DNA of 9,652 nucleotides from Candidatus Avimicrobium faecavium (GTDB lineage Bacteria > Bacillota > Clostridia > Oscillospirales > Ruminococcaceae): contig CAJFQR010000057.1 in the NCBI GenBank assembly GCA_904419105.1, positions 1 to 9,652 of the forward strand, given 5' to 3'. The notes under the pieces were generated by a model. It was not told the origin of the DNA, searched no databases, and saw only the letters and a program-made list of their open reading frames with translations. A program made the position numbers and the translations under genes. Shown here in pieces: positions 5,415 through 9,652 of the stretch. The first letter of the stretch is position 1; every line of letters begins with the position of its first letter.

Positions 5415-7679
5415 ATGAAAGATCTTCTCACCCGATACCAAACTGCGGAACACTTTCTGCCAGGCCATGTAGAAGGGTTGGTCCTCAACGGCGAGCCGAA
5501 GCTCCGCCGCTCTCCGGCAGGGATCATCTACTACGCATCCGAATACCGGAACTCCGCCGGCGGCGTAGGGCTGCGGTATCTGTCCGTTGACACCGACGGA
5601 CAGGCCTCTCCCCTCTTTGACCATGCGGCGCTGGCAGACGCCCTTCACACCGACGCAGATTGCCTGCGCCTGGAGAACTGGAGCTGGCAGGACGGCGTGC
5701 TGCTTTTTGACTGGGGAGGCGGCCGCTATCGCTTTACCCCCGGGGACGGTACCCTTGAACGGCTGGCGCTCCCCCGCCCGGAGCTGACTCTCTCTCCGGA
5801 CGGCAGCCTGGGACTGTTTCTGCGGGATCACGACCTGTGGCTGACCGATACCGCCACCGGCGCCGAAACCCGTTTGACCTGGGACGGCACCGAGGACTGC
5901 GACTATGGCAGGCTGGTGGACTACGACGCTTCGATCACAATGGACCGCTCTGGCTATGTCCAGCATCCGCAGGCGGTCTGGAGCCCTGACGGACGGTGGT
6001 TTTTGACCTTCCGCATCGATATGCGCTCGGTAAAAAAGCTCTATGCCATCGAGGCCTTCGATGACCCGCACCGGGAGAGCATCCGGCCGATTCTGCACAG
6101 CTATCGCTGCCCCTTCCCGGAGGACAGTGACCGGGAACTGCCGGTTGTGGAGCTCTACCTGGGCGATGCGCAGGACTGCTCCCTCCGCCGGCTGAACTGC
6201 GAGAGCTACTGCTTCCCGATCCTTCTGGGCAACAACAGCTCCAGCTATGCCCGGTGGCTGCCGGACAGCAGCGCCGTCTACTTCACCTGGTATTCCCGCG
6301 GGAACAAACGCGCAAAGCTCTACCTCTGTGACGCCGCCACTGCCGAGGTTCGCACCCTGGTGGAGGAATCCCATGAAAAATTCCTGAATTTGGGCACCGG
6401 CGGCACACTGGACGGATTTGGAACTTACCGGTTCTCCAACTTCGTAACCGATGACGGCCGGCTTTCCTTCTGGCAGTCGGAGCGGGACGGCATCGCCCGC
6501 CTGTATGCCTATCGCAACAGCGACGGCGTCTGCCTGGGGCCTGTGACACCGGAGGGCATCCTGGTCCAGCAGCTGGTCCATGTGGACCATGCCTCCAAAA
6601 CCATCTATCTGATGGCCAACTGCCTGCCCGGCTTTTCCGATCCATATTACCACGGGCTCTGCCGGGTGCAGTTTGACGGAAGCGGCTTTGCTCTGCTCAC
6701 CCCGGAAGACGGCGAACACAGTGTGACCTGGCTGGGAAACTGCTTTGCCGATACCTGGTCCCGTGTGGATCTCCCTCCGGTGACCATCCTGCGGGATTCT
6801 GCGGGCCGGCTGCTCTGTACGGTGGCCGAAGCGGACATTGCCGAGCTGATGAAAGCCGGTTACATCCTTCCGAAACGGTTCACCGTCACCGCTACCGACG
6901 GCAGAACGACGCTGTACGGTATCCTGATCCCCCCGGCGGAGCTGGGGCCGGACGGCAGCTGCCCGCTGATCGACTATATCTACGGCGGCATGCAGATCTG
7001 CAATGTACCCAAGGCGTTCACCTGGAAAACGGCAAACGGCCGGGAGATCTTTGGCGGGCTACAGGAGTATGCCCAGCTGGGGATTGCGGGAATCATTCTG
7101 GACGGGCTGGGCACCCCCTGCCGCGGCCGGGCAATCCACGACATCAGCTATGAGAACATCCACGGCTGCGCAGGACTGGCGGATCATGTGGCCGCCCTGC
7201 CGCAGCTCAAGGAGCAATTCCCCTACCTGGATCTGACCCGGGCAGGAATTTGGGGCAATTCCGGGGGCGGCTGCGCCACCTCTCGGGCCATGCTGGAATA
7301 TCCCGGCGTCTATAAGGCAGGAGCTGCCAGCGCCGGTAACCACGACCAGCGTATGTACGAAAACACATGGACCGAGCGATATTACGGCCTCTACAATCCA
7401 AAGATCTACCGCAACGGGGACAACACCGCCCTTGCAGCCAACCTGACTGGCAAACTGCTGCTGGCCTGCGGTATGCTGGACGACAATGTGCCGATGGCAC
7501 AGACGGTACGCCTGATCGATGCCCTCCAGCGGGCGGATAAGGATTTTCTCTTTATCCTGCTGCCCCGGCTCAATCACAATGTTCCCGCCGATCCCTACTT
7601 CATTCGCCGCAAGATGGACTTCTTTGTACGGGAGCTGCTGGATGAGAATCCTCCGGACGGCTATCGCTTCCACCGGTAA
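5415..7679 (+). CDS. S9 family serine peptidase (DPP IV / prolyl oligopeptidase type), cytoplasmic
   Basis: This is a predicted serine peptidase that cleaves oligopeptides. The 754-residue protein has an N-terminal beta-propeller (about 1-490, with blade motifs such as LSPDGSLGLFLRDHDLW and WSPDGRW at 189-195) and a C-terminal alpha/beta-hydrolase domain (about 495-750). The likely catalytic triad is Ser616 in GNSGGG, Asp689 in MLDDNVP and His721 in LNHNVPAD; the Asp-His spacing of 32 equals that of human DPP IV (708/740). The paired glutamates that anchor the substrate amino terminus in DPP IV are not apparent in the matching propeller region (about 170-189). The specificity therefore cannot be called dipeptidyl peptidase with confidence. 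No signal peptide or membrane anchor is seen. CAGGAGGAAT precedes the ATG. The gene is monocistronic, with its own promoter and terminator, and probably works in peptide recycling (inference). Confidence 0.92.
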   Translation: MKDLLTRYQTAEHFLPGHVEGLVLNGEPKLRRSPAGIIYYASEYRNSAGGVGLRYLSVDTDGQASPLFDHAALADALHTDADCLRLENWSWQDGVLLFDWGGGRYRFTPGDGTLERLALPRPELTLSPDGSLGLFLRDHDLWLTDTATGAETRLTWDGTEDCDYGRLVDYDASITMDRSGYVQHPQAVWSPDGRWFLTFRIDMRSVKKLYAIEAFDDPHRESIRPILHSYRCPFPEDSDRELPVVELYLGDAQDCSLRRLNCESYCFPILLGNNSSSYARWLPDSSAVYFTWYSRGNKRAKLYLCDAATAEVRTLVEESHEKFLNLGTGGTLDGFGTYRFSNFVTDDGRLSFWQSERDGIARLYAYRNSDGVCLGPVTPEGILVQQLVHVDHASKTIYLMANCLPGFSDPYYHGLCRVQFDGSGFALLTPEDGEHSVTWLGNCFADTWSRVDLPPVTILRDSAGRLLCTVAEADIAELMKAGYILPKRFTVTATDGRTTLYGILIPPAELGPDGSCPLIDYIYGGMQICNVPKAFTWKTANGREIFGGLQEYAQLGIAGIILDGLGTPCRGRAIHDISYENIHGCAGLADHVAALPQLKEQFPYLDLTRAGIWGNSGGGCATSRAMLEYPGVYKAGAASAGNHDQRMYENTWTERYYGLYNPKIYRNGDNTALAANLTGKLLLACGMLDDNVPMAQTVRLIDALQRADKDFLFILLPRLNHNVPADPYFIRRKMDFFVRELLDENPPDGYRFHR

Positions 7680-7689
7680 CCACTATCTG

Positions 7690-7718
7690 AAAAAGAGCCG
7701 CGATGCGGCTCTTTTTTT
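7690..7718 (+). terminator. Intrinsic terminator of the S9 peptidase gene
   Basis: GAGCCGC (7695-7701) and GCGGCTC (7705-7711) pair across a GAT loop, extended by five A (7690-7694) opposite a run of seven T (7712-7718). The A/T extension could let it work on both strands. Confidence 0.93.
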
Positions 7719-7754
7719 CGTAGAGAAAGAAACTGGCATCTCAAGATAAAATGA

Positions 7755-7783
7755 TTGACAGACATAAAAAACGCTGGTATAAT
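7755..7783 (+). promoter_or_regulatory. Strong sigma-A promoter of tRNA-Lys
   Basis: A perfect TTGACA (7755-7760), an ideal 17-base spacer and a perfect TATAAT (7778-7783) are present. An extended -10 TGG lies at 7775-7777. It sits 17 bases upstream of the tRNA, so the primary transcript has a very short 5' leader for RNase P. Confidence 0.92.
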
Positions 7784-7799
7784 GATATAGCGTTCCAAT

Positions 7800-7875
7800 G
7801 ATCCATTAGCTCAGTTGGCAGAGCACTTGACTTTTAATCAAGGTGTCTGGAGTTCGAATCTCCAATGGATCACCA
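7800..7875 (+). tRNA. tRNA-Lys (anticodon UUU)
   Basis: The 76-base cloverleaf is complete. The acceptor stem GATCCAT/ATGGATC pairs 7800-7806 with 7865-7871. The D-arm contains AGCTCAGTTGGCAGAGC. The anticodon stem CTTGA/TCAAG encloses the loop CTTTTAA with anticodon TTT at 7833-7835. The T-arm is TGGAG/CTCCA with loop TTCGAAT. The discriminator is A7872, and the 3' CCA is encoded at 7873-7875. The U34 anticodon reads AAA and AAG. The gene is a stand-alone unit with its own strong promoter and terminator. Confidence 0.97.
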
Positions 7876-7881
7876 ATACAG

Positions 7882-7909
7882 CGGCCGGTCATTGGACCGG
7901 CCGTTTTTT
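7882..7909 (+). terminator. Intrinsic terminator of tRNA-Lys
   Basis: CGGCCGGTC (7882-7890) pairs perfectly with GACCGGCCG (7895-7903) across an ATTG loop, followed by six T (7904-7909). It lies 6 bases after the encoded CCA. Confidence 0.95.
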
Positions 7910-7926
7910 CATATTAAACAAACTGC

Positions 7927-7955
7927 TTTTCCTTTTGCGGAAAACTGTGTATAAT
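7927..7955 (+). promoter_or_regulatory. Probable promoter of the acetyltransferase-recG unit
   Basis: A perfect TATAAT lies at 7950-7955, with a weak -35 TTTTCC (7927-7932) at a 17-base spacing. A 6-base inverted repeat, TTTTCC/GGAAAA (7927-7932 and 7939-7944), covers the -35 and part of the spacer. Transcription would start near 7962, giving a leader under 30 bases. Confidence 0.6.
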
Positions 7956-7989
7956 AGAAACAGAATGACAAAAAAGGAGGCAGATCCCT

Positions 7990-8544
7990 ATGCGTCATCT
8001 TGGCACACAGACGCTGCACACTCCACGGCTTACCCTGCGCCCTTTTTCTCGGGAAGATGGGGCGGCAATGTATCGCAACTGGGCCAGCGATCCGGAGGTG
8101 ACCCGGTTTCTCTCCTGGCCAACCCACCGCTCCCAGGCAGACAGCGACGCTATTTGCGCCGAATGGGCCGCCAAGGCCGGAGAGCTGCGGTGGTACAACT
8201 GGGCTATCGTCCCCAATGAGCTCGGAGAGCCGATCGGTGCCATCAGCTTCCACCGCTTTGACGAGGACACCCAGATGGTACATGCCGGCTACTGCATCGG
8301 TAAGACCTGGTGGGGTCGGGGCTACGCCACCGAGGCGCTGCAGGCGGTCATCGCCTATGCTTTCCTGGAGCTGGGCGCCAACCGGGTAGAGTCGATCCAC
8401 AATGTCAAAAACCCAGCCAGCGGTCGGGTGATGGAGAAGTGCGGCATGACTCTGGAGGGGGTGCTGCGGCAGGCGTACCGGGATAATTCCGGCTGCTGCG
8501 ATGTGGCCGTTCGGGCCCTGCTGCGTCAGGACTGGCTGGGATAA
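7990..8544 (+). CDS. GNAT family N-acetyltransferase (RimJ/RimL type)
   Basis: The product transfers an acetyl group from acetyl-CoA to an amine; the substrate cannot be told from sequence. The 184-residue protein opens with TPRLTLRPFSREDGAAMYRNWASDPEV, the usual N-terminus of the RimJ/RimL-like acetyltransferase_3 group. It carries the acetyl-CoA-binding signature TWWGRGYATEAL near residues 104-116, followed by NPASGRVMEKCGM with its conserved Asn and Gly. Members modify ribosomal protein N-termini, tRNA- or cell-wall-linked amines, or small molecules. The start has an AAAGGAGG site 9 bases upstream. The gene follows the tRNA-Lys terminator and lies 25 bases before recG, so the two are probably co-transcribed. 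A functional link with recG is not implied. Confidence 0.9.
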   Translation: MRHLGTQTLHTPRLTLRPFSREDGAAMYRNWASDPEVTRFLSWPTHRSQADSDAICAEWAAKAGELRWYNWAIVPNELGEPIGAISFHRFDEDTQMVHAGYCIGKTWWGRGYATEALQAVIAYAFLELGANRVESIHNVKNPASGRVMEKCGMTLEGVLRQAYRDNSGCCDVAVRALLRQDWLG

Positions 8545-8569
8545 ACCGTGAGGAAAGGGGGCGGCCGGT

Positions 8570-9652
8570 GTGGCTGTCGATTTTGATACCGAGATTCAGT
8601 ATCTCAAAGGCATCGGCGAAAAGCGCGCCGCCCTGCTGCGCAAACTGGAGATCCGGACCGTCGGTGATCTGGTGTACCACTATCCCCGGGATTACATCGA
8701 CCTGTCCGCACCCCTCCCCGCCGCAGAGACAGCCATCGGGGATACAGCCGCCATCCGGGCAACGGTAATGGCCAAGTCCGGCGAACAGCATATCCGCAAG
8801 GGGCTCTCGGTCTTTAAGGTGCGGACTGCCGATGCCGACGGGACCGAGCTGCGGTTAACCTTTTTCAATTCCCAATACACTGTCGATGGGCTCACCGTCG
8901 GCGAGGAGTATGTCTTTTACGGTAAGATCGGCGGCTCCCTGCTGCACCGGGAGATGACCGGTCCGTTGGTGTTCTCCCTTCGTGAAGCTGGAGGCATGGT
9001 ACCCATCTATCCCCTCACTGCCGGAATTAATTCCCGCTTTCTCGCTGCCGAAGTACGGCAGGCACTGTCCGTCCTGCTGGAGCGGCTGGAAGAGCCCCTC
9101 CCCGCTGAGATCCGCAGCCGGTACAACCTCTGCCATATCCGCTACGCCATCGAGAACATCCACTTTCCCGCTGACCGGCACAGCATGATGATCGCCCGCC
9201 GAAGGCTCATCTTTGAAGAGCTGTTCACGCTGGCGCTGGCTCTTTCGGCGGTGCGTTCGGCACGAGAGGCTCCTGCGCCTGTGGCGATGCAGCCGGTGGA
9301 CATCGGCGACTTTATTGCCTCTCTCCCCTTCTCCCTGACGCCGGCCCAGGGGCGGTCGGTACAGGAGATCTGCCGGGATCTGGCGGGCAAGACCCCGATG
9401 AACCGCCTCTTACAGGGGGATGTGGGATCCGGCAAGACGGTGGTGGCTGCCTGCGGCTGTGTCTTCGCAGCACGAAACGGTGTACAGACGGCGCTGATGG
9501 TCCCCACCGAGATTCTGGCAGCCCAACACCATCAGACGATGGAAAAGCTGCTGGCGCCTGCAGGTATCCGGGTGGCGCTGCTCACCGGCTCCACAAAGGC
9601 GGCCGAAAAGCGAGCTGTCAAAAAGGCACTGGCCGCCGGAGAGATCGACCTG
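8570..9652 (+). CDS. recG: ATP-dependent DNA helicase RecG, C-terminus cut by window edge
   Basis: RecG is a double-stranded DNA translocase that remodels stalled replication forks and branched recombination intermediates. The visible 361 residues, a little over half of the usual 670-700, include the N-terminal YLKGIGEKRAALLRKLEI and TVGDLVYHYPRDYID region and the OB-like wedge domain (about 50-160). The first helicase motifs follow: the Q-motif-like LTPAQ, Walker A GDVGSGKT at 283-290 (Lys289), and motif Ia PTEILAAQH. The frame is open to the last base. The start is probably the GTG at 8570, preceded by GGAAAGGGGG 8 bases away; a GTG two bases earlier is in another frame and leads to a short, unrelated reading. 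The gene lies 25 bases after the acetyltransferase, probably in one transcript. SSB, encoded nearby, is a known RecG partner in other bacteria. Confidence 0.95.
   Translation, partial: MAVDFDTEIQYLKGIGEKRAALLRKLEIRTVGDLVYHYPRDYIDLSAPLPAAETAIGDTAAIRATVMAKSGEQHIRKGLSVFKVRTADADGTELRLTFFNSQYTVDGLTVGEEYVFYGKIGGSLLHREMTGPLVFSLREAGGMVPIYPLTAGINSRFLAAEVRQALSVLLERLEEPLPAEIRSRYNLCHIRYAIENIHFPADRHSMMIARRRLIFEELFTLALALSAVRSAREAPAPVAMQPVDIGDFIASLPFSLTPAQGRSVQEICRDLAGKTPMNRLLQGDVGSGKTVVAACGCVFAARNGVQTALMVPTEILAAQHHQTMEKLLAPAGIRVALLTGSTKAAEKRAVKKALAAGEIDL

Noticed and set aside
4980..6719. Long minus-strand open frame (579 codons) opposite the S9 peptidase
   Set aside because: Shadow frame caused by the codon bias and GC content of the real plus-strand gene; no ribosome binding site or family resemblance, and it crosses rpsR and a terminator.
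7800..7875. tRNA-Lys as an integration site for a mobile element
   Set aside because: tRNA 3' ends are common attachment sites, but there is no integrase, no second copy of the tRNA 3' end downstream, and the following genes are ordinary chromosomal ones.

Overview
The window looks like a chromosomal, mostly housekeeping segment of a moderately GC-rich anaerobic Bacillota, probably class Clostridia and plausibly the Oscillospirales. This rests on strong AGGAGG-type ribosome binding sites, textbook sigma-A promoters (TTGACA/TATAAT), the rpsF-ssb-rpsR order, and the style of the RING/zinc-ribbon/DUF2628 protein and the S9 peptidase. The taxonomic call is inference. I see no insertion sequence, phage gene, CRISPR array or clear horizontal island.

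Left part, minus strand (1-1962): pyrE (orotate phosphoribosyltransferase, cut by the left edge) and prfB (peptide release factor 2) lie in tandem, each with its own promoter. The prfB reading frame is continuous and lacks the usual programmed +1 frameshift. About 260 bases separate the prfB start from a divergent plus-strand gene. That gap holds two opposed promoters, a perfect 14-base palindrome and spaced ACATT repeats.

Centre, plus strand (2051-5342): a membrane protein with a RING-like zinc finger, a second zinc ribbon and a DUF2628-type membrane domain sits 31 bases upstream of galU (UTP-glucose-1-phosphate uridylyltransferase). A strong promoter and a structured leader of about 95 bases then open the rpsF-ssb-rpsR operon (ribosomal S6, single-stranded DNA-binding protein, ribosomal S18), which ends in a strong intrinsic terminator.

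Right part, plus strand (5344-9652): a monocistronic cytoplasmic S9 (prolyl oligopeptidase/DPP IV-type) serine peptidase has its own promoter and terminator. It is followed by a single tRNA-Lys(UUU) gene with promoter, encoded CCA and terminator. Last come a GNAT acetyltransferase of the RimJ/RimL type and recG, probably co-transcribed, with recG cut by the right edge after the Walker A region.

I did not find a convincing new multi-gene system. The observations most worth a second look are the frameshift-free prfB, the RING-like/DUF2628 protein next to galU, the S9 peptidase lacking the DPP IV glutamate pair, the rpsF leader, and several inverted or direct repeats placed on promoters.
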